In this document: positions 18,221 through 26,959 of the stretch, one piece after another
Position numbering within the stretch: the stretch's first letter is position 1
Layout: each line of letters starts with the position of its first letter
From: CAVXGU01 sp963761615
Lineage (GTDB): Bacteria; Acidobacteriota; Vicinamibacteria; Vicinamibacterales; CAVVIG01
Length of the DNA: 64,000 nucleotides
Assembly: GCA_963761615.1 (NCBI GenBank)
Contig: CAVXGU010000001.1
Coordinates: 248,001-312,000, forward strand
Direction: 5' to 3'
The notes under the pieces: model-generated
Told to the model about the DNA's origin: nothing
The model's database searches: none
What the model saw: only the letters and a program-made list of their open reading frames with translations
Program-made: the position numbers and the translations under genes

Positions 18221-20257
18221 TCAGCGGATCTGGAGGCTCACCGTCGTCGAGTCGCTGAGGGCACCGTTCACGCCGCCGACGGTCAGCGTGAAGGTGCCTC
18301 TCGCCGCGGATCGGCTCGTCGAGATCGAGAGCGTCGAGGAGCTGCCCGCGGCCGGATTCGGGCTGAACGATCCGGTGACGCCCGACGGCGCGCCGCTCAG
18401 CGACAGCGTCACCGGCCCGGTGAACCCGCCGCTCCGGGCGATCGAGATGCTGTACGTGGTGCCGCGCCCGCGCCTGATCCGGCGGGACGAGGGCGATGCC
18501 GACAGCGTGAAGCTCTGCGACACCTGCGGCGTCACGTCGAGCGTCACGTCGCCAGTATGCGTAATGGTGTTGTCCGTCCCCTTGATCGTCAGCGGATAGC
18601 TGGCCGGAGTCACGGTCGACGTGTGGATCGTCAGGGTCGACGAACCGGACGATCCCGACGAGAGCACGATCGGATTGCTCGAGTAATCCACGGTCGCTCC
18701 CGGAGGGAGGCCGTCCACGCTCAGGGCGACGGATCCCGCGTACGAATTGAGCGACGAGACATCCACGGTGTAAACGGCGCTGGTGCCCTGCACGACCGAG
18801 CGGGACGAGGGCCCGGCGGAGAAGTCGAAGTCCGGCGGCGGCGGGGGTGGCGGCGTGCCGCCGCACGCCTCGACCGCACTCCCGACGTTGAGGCGGCCGC
18901 CGGAGCTCACCCAGCCGACGAGCGTTTGATCGACGGTGTCGAGCAGCGTGGTCTTGAGCGCCGCGGTGTCGAGCGTCGGGCAGGCGGAGAGCACGAGGGC
19001 AGCGGCGCCGGACACGTGTGGCGTCGCCATCGAGGTGCCGCTGTAGTACGCATAGCCGCCGTTGCGCACGGTCGAGAGAATGTCCTCCCCGGGCGCGCCG
19101 AGCGCGACCCTGGTCGGGCCCCAGTTCGAGAACGACGCCAGGGTGTCCTTGTTGGTCGTGGCCGCGACGGCGACGACGTTGGGCACGGCGTAGTCGGCCG
19201 GGTAGAAGGCCGTCGTGTCGTCGTTGGCGGCGCTGTTGCCCGCCGCGGCGACGAAGAGCATGTCGTTGGCGTTGGCCTTGGCGATCTCGTCGGCGAGCGC
19301 CTGCGAGTAGCCGCCGCCGCCCCAGCTGTTGGAGAGGACCCGCACGTTGGCCGCGGCACCGAAGTGGGCCTTGGCCTGGATGGCGAACTCGATGACGTTG
19401 ATGGCGTCGGACGTATAGCCGCTGCCGCTCGAGCTGAGGAACTTCAGCCCCATGATGCTCGCGGTCCAGTTGACGCCGACGACGCCGGTGCCGTTGTTGC
19501 CGACGGCGCCGATGGTGCCCGACACGTGCGAGCCGTGGTTGTTGTCGTCCATCGGATCGCACGACATCGAGACGCTGCGCCGCCCCGAGATCGAGCGGAA
19601 GCCGTGCGAACCCGCGGGACACGTGATCGTGTGCCCGCCGATCGTGACCGTGAACGACGAGGGGGCGGACCAGACGTTCGCCGCCAGATCGGGGTGGGTG
19701 TAGTCGACGCCGGTGTCGACGACACCCACGACGTTGTCGCGCGATCCGGTGGAGATGTCCCAGGCCGCCGGTGCGCCGATGTCCGCGCCGGCGCTGCCGG
19801 TCGCGCTCCCGTAGCACGAGCCGCCGCAGCCGATCGTCTGGCCGGTGTTGAGCATCCCCCAGAGGTTGGAGAACTGTGGATCGTTCGGCGTCGCGACCGC
19901 CTCGACGACGTAGTTGGGTTCCGCGTAGAGGACCCGGGGATCCTGCCGGAGGAAGTTGACCAGCGTGTCGGTCGTGAAATACCGGGAGTGCACCCGGCGA
20001 ACGCCCGCGCCGCCGACCGCGCTGTCATCGTCGGTGCCCAGCTGCTGATTGAGCTGCTGTCTGTCGGTCGACGTGACGCCGGTGCGGTACTTGACCAGCA
20101 CCTCGCCGGCCGCCGCGAGCCGGTTGCCGTAGCGGACGGTCCCGGCGGGAGGACGCGGCGCCTGCGTGGACACGGGAACGGCGACGAGCAGCGCCGCCGC
20201 CAACCCGGCGAGGAGTGCAAGCGCGGACGGTGAACGATGATTCGATTGCCAGTTCAT
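18221..20257 (-). CDS. Secreted S8 (subtilisin-like) serine peptidase, copy 2
   Basis: A 678-residue paralogue of the downstream gene with the same plan: signal peptide (to about residue 31), propeptide, catalytic Asp (VDTGVDYTHPDL), His (NNHGSHVSGTIG) and Ser (GTSMATPHVSG), then two Ig-like repeats after a short Pro linker (PPPPPPP). It has an extra Arg/Ser-rich insertion (SISGRRSVSM) where copy 1 is shorter. The catalytic triad is intact. A Shine-Dalgarno-like GGAG lies about 9 nt before the ATG at 20257. The two genes are close enough for shared expression, but each has its own promoter. Confidence 0.93.
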   Translation of the reverse strand: MNWQSNHRSPSALALLAGLAAALLVAVPVSTQAPRPPAGTVRYGNRLAAAGEVLVKYRTGVTSTDRQQLNQQLGTDDDSAVGGAGVRRVHSRYFTTDTLVNFLRQDPRVLYAEPNYVVEAVATPNDPQFSNLWGMLNTGQTIGCGGSCYGSATGSAGADIGAPAAWDISTGSRDNVVGVVDTGVDYTHPDLAANVWSAPSSFTVTIGGHTITCPAGSHGFRSISGRRSVSMSCDPMDDNNHGSHVSGTIGAVGNNGTGVVGVNWTASIMGLKFLSSSGSGYTSDAINVIEFAIQAKAHFGAAANVRVLSNSWGGGGYSQALADEIAKANANDMLFVAAAGNSAANDDTTAFYPADYAVPNVVAVAATTNKDTLASFSNWGPTRVALGAPGEDILSTVRNGGYAYYSGTSMATPHVSGAAALVLSACPTLDTAALKTTLLDTVDQTLVGWVSSGGRLNVGSAVEACGGTPPPPPPPDFDFSAGPSSRSVVQGTSAVYTVDVSSLNSYAGSVALSVDGLPPGATVDYSSNPIVLSSGSSGSSTLTIHTSTVTPASYPLTIKGTDNTITHTGDVTLDVTPQVSQSFTLSASPSSRRIRRGRGTTYSISIARSGGFTGPVTLSLSGAPSGVTGSFSPNPAAGSSSTLSISTSRSAARGTFTLTVGGVNGALSDSTTVSLQIR
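19220..19563. repeat. Near-identical tract shared by the two subtilases, copy B
   Basis: Partner of 16961-17304, at an offset of 2259 bp in direct orientation. Such a pair can recombine to delete one gene or can undergo gene conversion. Confidence 0.7.
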
Positions 20258-20294
20258 AAAGAGTCTCCGGTGGGGAGCCCATGCAAATTACGGA

Positions 20295-20300
20295 ATCCTA
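20295..20300 (-). promoter_or_regulatory. Extended -10 (TGnTAGGAT) of subtilase copy 2
   Basis: The minus strand reads CGTGTTAGGATTC, 38 nt before the start at 20257. It matches the copy 1 promoter in sequence and spacing. Confidence 0.5.
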
Positions 20301-20406
20301 ACACGCGGAGAGCGCCCGGCAGGCCCTTCGAATTGTCGGCGTGTGTCGCTGCTCCGGGGCCTGCGGACGGGGCCGGCGGGCGGTATCGCGATGAAAAGAA
20401 AGGAGA

Positions 20407-21270
20407 CTAGGGGTTGGCCAGGCGGGCCTGCTCGCCGACCGCGCGCAGCGCGAAGGAGAAGTCGACGTGGGCGCTTCCGTCCCGTGGCACCACGACCTGC
20501 GCGGTGGCCTCGTACGGCGCCTCGTAGTCGAACTCCTGCAGGCTGGTGACGACCCGCTTCAACTGCACGCCCTCGTGCCACATCGTGAGCGAGTACGTGC
20601 CGGCAGGGACGTTGTCGATGTGGAAGTTGCCGTTGGCGTCGGTGATCGCGGCGAACGGATTGCTCGTCACGAGGAGGTAGGCCGACATCCAGGGGTGACC
20701 CGCGTCGCAGGTCAGCGCGACGATGCCCGGTTTCAGGTGCGGATCGAACGTGATGCGATGGCCCTGCATCGGCTGCGCGATGTTGAAGACGGTCTCGGGG
20801 CCGTTCGGCGTCAGCTCCTTCGCGTGCACGTTGTGGAGGATCGGATCGTCGTTGATCATCTCGATCTGCGCGCCGGCGGTGAGCATCATCGCGTGCGGCG
20901 AGTACTCGCAGCCCTTCTGCCGGATCGTCAGCACGGGGAGCGGGCGGCCGCCGGCGGGAACCGTCTCGCCGTCCACCGCCTGCAGGTAGACGAACACGTT
21001 CTGCACGCCGTTGTCCGCACCGAGGGCGAGTCGCGTGACCGGGACCGTCGTGCCGCAGACGCGCATGTTCTGCGGGACCGGTTCGGACTGCATCGCCGGG
21101 TGCGGCCCCGTCAGGCGGACGGTGCCGCTGATGCGGCCCGTCCCGGCGGGCCGGGTCGCCGCGGCCGGTCCGGGCGTCGCCGCCGGAGCCGGCCGTGATC
21201 CACCGCCTCCACAGGCCCCGACGAGGGCGGCGATCGTCGTCGCGACGCCCGCCGCGAACAGCTTCTTCAC
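20407..21270 (-). CDS. Lipoprotein with possible type-1 copper site and carboxypeptidase-regulatory domain
   Basis: A 287-residue lipoprotein with lipobox LVGAC (Cys near residue 18). The middle part looks cupredoxin-like: a His pair in ILHNVHA and a later CDAGHPWM give a His plus Cys-x3-His-x2-Met set, close to the C-x2-H-x2-M of blue copper proteins. A carboxypeptidase-regulatory-like fold follows (ANGNFHIDNVPAGTYSLTMWHEG). The GTG start at 21270 overlaps the stop of the upstream cytochrome c gene (GTGA), so the two are coupled. I infer a periplasmic electron-transfer pair. Copper binding is not proven. The frame is open far upstream, but only as a shadow. Confidence 0.75.
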   Translation of the reverse strand: MKKLFAAGVATTIAALVGACGGGGSRPAPAATPGPAAATRPAGTGRISGTVRLTGPHPAMQSEPVPQNMRVCGTTVPVTRLALGADNGVQNVFVYLQAVDGETVPAGGRPLPVLTIRQKGCEYSPHAMMLTAGAQIEMINDDPILHNVHAKELTPNGPETVFNIAQPMQGHRITFDPHLKPGIVALTCDAGHPWMSAYLLVTSNPFAAITDANGNFHIDNVPAGTYSLTMWHEGVQLKRVVTSLQEFDYEAPYEATAQVVVPRDGSAHVDFSFALRAVGEQARLANP

Positions 21271-21875
21271 TTTGGCATCGGGGCCGGCGGAATGGGATCC
21301 GGCACGGCGTTGTTGATCGGCGGCAGCGACTGCAGGAACGCCCAGATCGCCTTGAGGTCGTTGTCGGACATCTTGGCGAAGTCCTGCCACGGCATCGGCG
21401 GCAGCAGATCCCGCCCCGTGCCCTGGTGCTTCCCCTTGCGGATCGTCTGGATGAACATGTCCTCGGTCCAGCTGCCGAGGCCGGTCGCCACGTCGGGCGT
21501 GAGGTTGCGCGTGAAGCTGGTGCCCCAGGCTCCGGTCCACGCGGTGAAGTCGTTGTTCGTGACCGCCCCCCATGCCGTCGGGCCGATCAGCCCGGCCGGC
21601 ACCGCGGGCAGCTTCTGGTCGTGCGGGTGCCCGGACATCCGGCGCGACATGTCCGGCACGGGACCCTGCGGGCCGAACGTCTTGGGCGTGTGGCAGTCGT
21701 CGCAGCCAGCCACGTTGGTCACGAGGTAATTGCCCCGCTCGACGGCGCTCTGCGCAGGCGCAGCCGTCTGCTGGGCGCTCGCGGGCGCGGCCGACGTCTG
21801 GGCCGGGGGCTGGTTGCACCCCGCCACGAGAACGACAACCGGTGTGATTCCCGCCAGTACTCGCAGCGCACGCAT
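21267..21875 (-). CDS. Cytochrome c lipoprotein
   Basis: A 202-residue monohaem cytochrome c anchored as a lipoprotein (lipobox LVAGC, Cys near residue 20), followed by an Ala/Gln/Pro linker. The haem motif CDDCH lies near residues 58-62 and the distal Met ligand is probably in LLPPMPWQD near residue 160. The C-terminal helix DNDLKAIWAFLQSLPPI is typical of class I cytochromes. It is the first gene of a two-gene operon with the copper-site lipoprotein. It probably shuttles electrons in the periplasm to an oxidase or dehydrogenase not encoded here. Confidence 0.9.
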   Translation of the reverse strand: MRALRVLAGITPVVVLVAGCNQPPAQTSAAPASAQQTAAPAQSAVERGNYLVTNVAGCDDCHTPKTFGPQGPVPDMSRRMSGHPHDQKLPAVPAGLIGPTAWGAVTNNDFTAWTGAWGTSFTRNLTPDVATGLGSWTEDMFIQTIRKGKHQGTGRDLLPPMPWQDFAKMSDNDLKAIWAFLQSLPPINNAVPDPIPPAPMPK

Positions 21876-22005
21876 CAGGCTCCTCCAATCGCAAGACCAG
21901 CGTATTCCGTGGCGGCCTTGCAGTCAGGGTTTCGAGGGGGCGAGAATACCAAATTCCGCCCCGGCCGTCAGGCCGGGCCGTTCGAACCAACAGGAGTCGA
22001 AAATC

Positions 22006-22434
22006 ATGAAGCGAAATGCGAGCGCCGTCTGGAGCGGCGGCCTCAAGGATGGCAAGGGCACGATCTCGGCCGCGAGCGGCGCGCTCTCCAACGTCCCGTA
22101 CACCTTCCGGATGCGGTTCGAAGACGAGCCGGGCACCAACCCCGAAGAGCTGATCGCCGCGGCGCATGCGGCGTGCTATTCGATGTTCCTCTCGAGCGTC
22201 CTCGAGAAGGCCGGCCTCACCGCGGAGAGCATCAAGACCACGGCGACCGTGACGCTCGAGCGCATCGACGGCGCCCCGACGGTGACCTCCAGCGCGCTGG
22301 AGACCGAGGTGAAGAGCCCGAAGGCCGATGACGCGGCGTTCCAGAAGGCGGCGGAGGAAGCCAAGGTCGGCTGCCCCATCTCCCGCTTGCTCAAGAACGG
22401 CGCCACCATCACGCTGACAGCCAAACTCGTCTAG
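22006..22434 (+). CDS. osmC: OsmC family peroxiredoxin
   Basis: A 142-residue thiol-dependent organic hydroperoxide reductase closely resembling OsmC. It carries GKGTISAASGAL, the conserved EELIAAAHAACYSMFLS with the peroxidatic Cys near residue 57, and the resolving Cys in VGCPISRLL near residue 125. The ATG at 22006 has AGGAG 8-9 nt upstream. A small hairpin (CGGCC-GTCA-GGCCG, 21962-21975) lies in the 130 bp upstream gap. It acts in the cytoplasm against peroxide stress and appears monocistronic, divergent from the cytochrome c operon. Confidence 0.93.
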   Translation: MKRNASAVWSGGLKDGKGTISAASGALSNVPYTFRMRFEDEPGTNPEELIAAAHAACYSMFLSSVLEKAGLTAESIKTTATVTLERIDGAPTVTSSALETEVKSPKADDAAFQKAAEEAKVGCPISRLLKNGATITLTAKLV

Positions 22435-22600
22435 CCGGCCGGCGCGGCCGCCTCGATCTCGCGTCTCCCGCGGGCGTCGAGGTGGACGCGCCGGAGGACT
22501 GCTTTCCTGTGGCGAGGACACCGCGCGCTCGATGGTCGGCCCTTGGCGCGGAGTTCCGGCGGTACACGGCTTGCTCAGCTCTGCGCCCAAGGAGCACCCC

Positions 22601-23053
22601 GTGAACAGAGCCGCCTTGGCGTGTTGCGTGTCTGCGCTTGTCTTCGCCGCCGCCTGCGGCAATTCGACCTCCTCGTCGACCACCACCCCGTCGAGCGTGA
22701 CGACGACGACCGACGTGGTGACGGGAACCGTGCCCGCCCCCGTCAACGGCGTCCTCCAGACGTCGTCCAATCCGTTCACCGTCGGCCAGAGCGGCGGAAC
22801 GGTCACGGTGACGCTGACCTCCGCGGTCGAGACGCTTCCCGATGGCTCGCTCCTGACGACGCCGAACATGGGCCTGGGGATCGGCACCGAGGCGAGCGGA
22901 TCGTGCACCCTCATCGCGAACGACTTCAACATCGCGCAATCCGGCAGCCAGTTCTCGGGCACGCTCGCGGCGGGCTCGTACTGCGTGCAGGTGTCCGACG
23001 TCTCGAACCAGCTCGGGCCCGTCGCCTACGCGGTCGCCATCAACCATCCCTAG
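22601..23053 (+). CDS. Small Ser/Thr-rich lipoprotein, unknown function
   Basis: A 150-residue predicted lipoprotein with lipobox FAAAC (Cys near residue 19), then a Ser/Thr stretch and a beta-sandwich-like domain with regular Val/Thr strands (TVTVTLTSAVETL). Two later cysteines (GSCTLI and SYCVQV) could form a disulfide. I chose the GTG at 22601 because AAGGAG lies 7 nt upstream and the signal peptide starts there. No family was recognised. It is 32 bp from the next secreted-protein gene and may be co-transcribed. The 166 bp upstream gap shows nothing else clear. Confidence 0.65.
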   Translation: MNRAALACCVSALVFAAACGNSTSSSTTTPSSVTTTTDVVTGTVPAPVNGVLQTSSNPFTVGQSGGTVTVTLTSAVETLPDGSLLTTPNMGLGIGTEASGSCTLIANDFNIAQSGSQFSGTLAAGSYCVQVSDVSNQLGPVAYAVAINHP

Positions 23054-23085
23054 CGCGGCGCACCCCTCTCTTCCAGGAGCGTCAC

Positions 23086-23760
23086 ATGAAAGTCGGAACG
23101 GTTCTCGTCGCACCGCTGGTGGCGGCCGCGTGCGTCGTGTTCGCCGGCGGCGTCCGGGCGCACGCGCAGAAGGAGACGAGCACGGTCGATCCCGCCTCGA
23201 TCGCCGGGCGGTGGACCTTGAACAAGGACCTGAGCGACGTGTACGAGACGCGCATGCCGGGTCGCGGGGGGCGGACCGGCGGCGGCTTCGGCGGCCGAGG
23301 AGGCTTCGGCGGCCGGGGCGGCTTCGGCGGCGGCTTTCCGGGCGGCGGCTTCGGCGGCGGCGGCGCTTTCCCCGGCGGCGGTGGCGGCTACGCGGGCGGC
23401 GGCGATCCGTCCCAGGCGGCCGCGCGTCGCGACGCGTTGCGCGAGTTCACGGACGCGCCCAAGCACCTCACAATCACGCAGGACGACTCGGCGATCGTCG
23501 TCACCGGCGACGATCGCCGTTCGGTCCGTCTGACGCTCGACGGCAAGAAGGTCAAGGATGGGGACGGGGACATCCAGCGCAGGACGACGTGGGAGAACGG
23601 CGAGCTCGTGAGCAGGATTTCGGGCGCAGCCGGCAATCTCACCGAGATCTACTCGGGCGACACCGCGCACCACGAGCTGCTCGTCATCGTCAAGATCGAC
23701 GGCTCCGACGGCGAGCCCGGACGCGTGCTGCACCGCCTGTACTCCGCCGAGTCGGACTGA
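23086..23760 (+). CDS. Secreted protein with Gly/Phe-rich repeat
   Basis: A 224-residue exported protein with a signal peptide (residues 1-27, VRAHAQ). The segment IAGRWTLNKDLSD resembles the start of secreted beta-proteins common in Acidobacteriota. Residues 62-106 are a low-complexity run of GGRGGFGG and GGGFPGG units. A beta-rich C-terminal domain follows (LTITQDDSAIVVTG, RRTTWENGELVSRI). AGGAG lies 7-8 nt before the ATG. The function is unknown. The repeat region may be structural or may mediate self-association. Confidence 0.7.
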   Translation: MKVGTVLVAPLVAAACVVFAGGVRAHAQKETSTVDPASIAGRWTLNKDLSDVYETRMPGRGGRTGGGFGGRGGFGGRGGFGGGFPGGGFGGGGAFPGGGGGYAGGGDPSQAAARRDALREFTDAPKHLTITQDDSAIVVTGDDRRSVRLTLDGKKVKDGDGDIQRRTTWENGELVSRISGAAGNLTEIYSGDTAHHELLVIVKIDGSDGEPGRVLHRLYSAESD

Positions 23761-23772
23761 GCCCGTCCGCGG

Positions 23773-24228
23773 CTACGTCCGGGTGACCCGTTCGATCGCG
23801 TCCTTGAGGTCGGACAGGTCGTCCGTCAGCGTGTGGCGCACCCGCCCTGCGATCGCCCACTCGATCGGCAGGAGCAGTCCGGGCGGAAGGCCCTGGTTGC
23901 TCGGCTCGAAGGAGATGCCGACCCTGGTCCCGGTGGCGATGGGCTCGAACGAGAACACCGCGTCGATGCGCACGCCGCCTTTGTGATGGGTGAGCGTGTA
24001 CGTCTTGTTGCGCTCGAACGCGGTGACTTCCATCTCGGCCTCGCTTTCCCGGCCCATGACTTCCCGGGTCTCGATCCACTTGGTCCCCAGGTTGAACGGG
24101 CCGGTCGACGTGACCTCGATCCTCTTGATTGCCTTGACGCGGCCAGCGTCGTGCTCGAGATCCGTGAAAGCTGCGAAGACCTTGTCGACGGGCGCGTTGA
24201 TGTCCGTCGAGACCTTGATTCGTGCCAT
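23773..24228 (-). CDS. SRPBCC family protein
   Basis: A 151-residue START/Bet v1-like (SRPBCC) small-molecule-binding domain. It has an N-terminal strand-helix IKVSTDINAPVDKVFAAFTD, then central strands ending FSFEPIATGTRVGISFE and the long C-terminal helix DDLSDLKDAIERV. No signal peptide is present. The ligand cannot be read from the sequence. AAAGGA lies 8 nt before the ATG, with TATGAA further up. It is divergent from the hydroquinone operon. Confidence 0.82.
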   Translation of the reverse strand: MARIKVSTDINAPVDKVFAAFTDLEHDAGRVKAIKRIEVTSTGPFNLGTKWIETREVMGRESEAEMEVTAFERNKTYTLTHHKGGVRIDAVFSFEPIATGTRVGISFEPSNQGLPPGLLLPIEWAIAGRVRHTLTDDLSDLKDAIERVTRT

Positions 24229-24275
24229 GGCTCACATCCTTTCTTGAACGCGATTCATACACCCTGACGCGCCGG

Positions 24276-24281
24276 TAGAAT
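24276..24281 (+). promoter_or_regulatory. -10 element for the hydroquinone operon, leaderless arrangement
   Basis: TAGAAT, 7 nt before the ATG at 24289. It overlaps the alternative upstream ATG at 24280, which argues against that start. Confidence 0.5.
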
Positions 24282-24288
24282 GGCCTGC

Positions 24289-25233
24289 ATGCGTCATCCG
24301 ATTCTCGGCCTGCACCACGTGACCGCCACGGTCGACGACGCGCAGGCCGATCTGGACTTCTGCCTCGATCTGCTCGGGATGCGCCTGGTCAAGAAGACCG
24401 TCAACTTCGACAACCACGGCGTCTATCACTTCTACTATGGCACCGAGGTCGGCGCTCCGGGCACCCTTTGGACGACATTCCCGTACCGGGGCCGCGGCGT
24501 CCGCATCGGCGAAAAGGGCGCCGGTCAGGTCGTCACGACGTCGTTCTCCGTGCCGGCCGGATCGCTCGATTGGTGGCGCCGCCGCCTCGAGGAGCGCGGT
24601 GTGGCGGTCGAGGACGTGGAAGATCGCTTCGGCGAGGCCGCCATTCGCTTCGGCGACGCCTCCGGCCTCCAGTTCGATCTCGTCGGCAGCGATCGCGACG
24701 CGCGCAGCCCGTGGACGGGCAGCGGCGTCGAAGCGGACGCGGCGATCCGCGGTCTCCACAGCGTCACGATGGTCGTCAGGTCGCTGGGCGGCACGCTGGA
24801 GCTCCTGACCGGCCTTCTGGGATATCACGTCGTCGACGAGGCGGGGAGCTGCACCCGGGTGGCGGTCGGCGGAGACGGCCCGGGCCACCTGATCGACATC
24901 CTCGTCGCCCCGGACGCCGGCGCCGCGGTCAACGGCCTCGGCACGGTGCACCACGTCGCGATGGCGATTGCGACCGGCGACGAGCAGCGGCGCGTGCGGG
25001 AGGAGCTGCTGCGCATGGGGCTGAAGGTCACCGAGATCCGGGATCGGTGCTATTTCCAGTCGATCTACTTTCGAAAGCCGGGCGGCGTGCTGCTGGAAGT
25101 GGCCACGATCGAGCCGGGATTCACGGCCGACGAAGACGCGGGTACGCTCGGACGTGCGCTGAAGCTCCCGCCCTGGGAAGAGCCGAATCGTCCCGAGATC
25201 GAAGCGCAGCTTCCTCCGGTCGAGTATCGCTGA
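24289..25233 (+). CDS. mhqO: Ring-cleaving dioxygenase, VOC superfamily (MhqO-like)
   Basis: A 314-residue extradiol-type dioxygenase with two vicinal-oxygen-chelate modules. The N-terminal LGLHHVTATVDDAQADLDF and the second-module GLHSVTMVV, TVHHVAMAIA and GGVLLEVATIEPGF give the expected His/His/Glu metal ligands. It resembles MhqO proteins, which open hydroquinone-type rings. The start at 24289 fits homology and the leaderless promoter. It is first in a tight three-gene operon (gaps of 1 and 3 nt) with a carboxylesterase-like hydrolase and a maleylacetate reductase. That context supports an aromatic-ring catabolic role. Confidence 0.88.
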   Translation: MRHPILGLHHVTATVDDAQADLDFCLDLLGMRLVKKTVNFDNHGVYHFYYGTEVGAPGTLWTTFPYRGRGVRIGEKGAGQVVTTSFSVPAGSLDWWRRRLEERGVAVEDVEDRFGEAAIRFGDASGLQFDLVGSDRDARSPWTGSGVEADAAIRGLHSVTMVVRSLGGTLELLTGLLGYHVVDEAGSCTRVAVGGDGPGHLIDILVAPDAGAAVNGLGTVHHVAMAIATGDEQRRVREELLRMGLKVTEIRDRCYFQSIYFRKPGGVLLEVATIEPGFTADEDAGTLGRALKLPPWEEPNRPEIEAQLPPVEYR

Positions 25234-25234
25234 G

Positions 25235-25870
25235 ATGGAGCCGCACGCCGGACAGCCGGTTGCCGAGGCAGGCGCGCCCCTGGGTGCCGCACCGGTCGTC
25301 GCCATCATGGTGCACGGCCGCAATGCGGCACCGGCGAACATCCTGGACCTCGTGCCGCGTCTCGCGCGCCACGCGGTGACGTACCTGGCGCCGGCGGCCG
25401 CCGGGCGGACGTGGTATCCCAACAGCTTCATGTCCGAAATCGCGACCAACGAACCCGCGCTGTCGTCGGCTCTCGCGGCGCTGGGCGCCCTGGTGGACAG
25501 AAGCCGGCGTGCCGGAATTCCGCAAGAGCGCATCGTGCTGCTGGGATTCTCGCAAGGCGCGTGCCTGGTGTCGGAGTTCGCCGTCCGGCACGCCGCGCGG
25601 TTCGGGGGGCTGGCCGTCTTGAGCGGCGGGCTGATTGGACCGCCGGGAACGGAGTGGAACCGGCCCGGCCGGTTCGACGGGATGCCGGCGTTCTTCGGAT
25701 GCAGCGACCATGACGCGCACGTGCCCGAGGCGCGCGTCGCCGAGAGCGCCGAGGTCTTCGCGCGCATGGGTGCGGACGTGACCACGCGGATCTACCCGGA
25801 CATGGGACATCGCGTCGACGACGACGAGATCGCTCGGGTGCAGCGACTTCTCGACGCGGCGTCTGGATGA
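25235..25870 (+). CDS. Alpha/beta hydrolase, carboxylesterase/MhqD-like
   Basis: A 211-residue serine hydrolase of the phospholipase/carboxylesterase family. The nucleophile elbow is LLGFSQGAC (Ser near residue 110), with Asp in FFGCSDHDAHVP and His in DMGHRVDDDE, so the triad is complete. An early MVHGRNA motif forms the oxyanion hole. Relatives paired with MhqO are predicted to hydrolyse ring-cleavage or thiol-quinone products. It lies 1 nt after the dioxygenase gene and 3 nt before the maleylacetate reductase gene. Confidence 0.87.
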   Translation: MEPHAGQPVAEAGAPLGAAPVVAIMVHGRNAAPANILDLVPRLARHAVTYLAPAAAGRTWYPNSFMSEIATNEPALSSALAALGALVDRSRRAGIPQERIVLLGFSQGACLVSEFAVRHAARFGGLAVLSGGLIGPPGTEWNRPGRFDGMPAFFGCSDHDAHVPEARVAESAEVFARMGADVTTRIYPDMGHRVDDDEIARVQRLLDAASG

Positions 25871-25873
25871 CGC

Positions 25874-26929
25874 ATGGAGACCCGTCCGCAGGAGCGGTTC
25901 ACCGAGGAGTGGTCGACAACGCGAGTCATCTTCGGCACTACCGCGCTCGATCGGCTGGCGGCGGAGCTGGCGGCGCTCGCACTCACCGCTCCGGTCATCG
26001 TCACCACTCCCGGCCGCGCGGATGCGCTGGCGTCGACACTCCGGCGCTTCGGCGGTCGAGTCTCCGCGGTGTGCGACCTCGCAGCGCCTCACGTGCCCGT
26101 CGATCGTGTACAGGCCGCGCTGGCCCTGGTCGATCGCGTGGAGCCGGATGTGCTGGTGGCGATCGGCGGCGGGTCCGCGATCGGCCTCGCGAAGGCGATG
26201 GTCCTCGAACGGCGCCTTCCGCTCGCCGCCGTGCCGACGACGTACTCAGGGTCGGAGATGACCAGCATCTGGGGAATCACCGACGGCGCCGTGAAGCGGA
26301 CGGGACGGCACCAGGCGGTCGCGCCGCGACTCGTCCTCTACGATCCCGCCTTGACGCTGACGCTGCCGCCCCACGTGAGCGCCGCCAGCGGGATGAACGC
26401 GATGGCGCACGCGGTCGAGGCGATGTACGCGCCCGCCGCCGGCCCGATCGCGCTCGCCGCGGCCGCCGCCGCCATTCGGACGCTGGCCCGCGCCCTGCCG
26501 CTGGTGACCGCGCGTCCCGACGACCTCGACGCCCGCGCCCTGGCGATGCGCGGTGCGCACGCTGCCGGCATCGCCCTCGAGCTGTCGGCGATGGGGCTCC
26601 ACCACAAGATCTGTCACGTGCTGGGCGGCACGTTCGGACTCCCGCACGCGGCCGTGCACGCAGCCGTGCTGCCCCGCGTAGTCGCCTTCACGGCGCCCGC
26701 CGCCGCCCGCGCGATCGCCCAGGTGGCGGCGGCCCTCGGCGCGTCCGACGCCGTGGCGGGCCTCACGGCCCTGAACACCTCGCTCGGACTCACGATGTCG
26801 CTCGGGGCGCTCGGCCTGCGGGCCGAGGACGTCCCCCGCGCCGCCGCCCTGGTCGCGTCGTCCTCGTATCCGCATCCTCGACCGGCGACGGAAGACGACG
26901 TCCGCTGCATACTCCGGGACGCCCTCTAG
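25874..26929 (+). CDS. Maleylacetate reductase (iron-containing alcohol dehydrogenase family)
   Basis: A 351-residue NAD(P)H-dependent reductase that converts maleylacetate to 3-oxoadipate, the last step before central metabolism in hydroquinone and chloroaromatic pathways. The nucleotide-binding motif is AIGGGSAIGLAKA, followed by PTTYSGSEMT, GMNAMAHAVEAMYAP and the hallmark HHKICHVLGGTFGLPHA. At 351 residues it is the usual length for this subfamily. As the third gene of the operon it makes chemical sense downstream of ring cleavage. Confidence 0.9.
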   Translation: METRPQERFTEEWSTTRVIFGTTALDRLAAELAALALTAPVIVTTPGRADALASTLRRFGGRVSAVCDLAAPHVPVDRVQAALALVDRVEPDVLVAIGGGSAIGLAKAMVLERRLPLAAVPTTYSGSEMTSIWGITDGAVKRTGRHQAVAPRLVLYDPALTLTLPPHVSAASGMNAMAHAVEAMYAPAAGPIALAAAAAAIRTLARALPLVTARPDDLDARALAMRGAHAAGIALELSAMGLHHKICHVLGGTFGLPHAAVHAAVLPRVVAFTAPAAARAIAQVAAALGASDAVAGLTALNTSLGLTMSLGALGLRAEDVPRAAALVASSSYPHPRPATEDDVRCILRDAL

Positions 26930-26959
26930 GACCGTGTCGAGCGGCCGGCGCGACGCCGA

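Noticed and set aside
23280..23400. GGCGGC-rich stretch as a tandem DNA repeat
   Set aside because: It encodes the Gly/Phe-rich segment of a secreted protein. The units are irregular.
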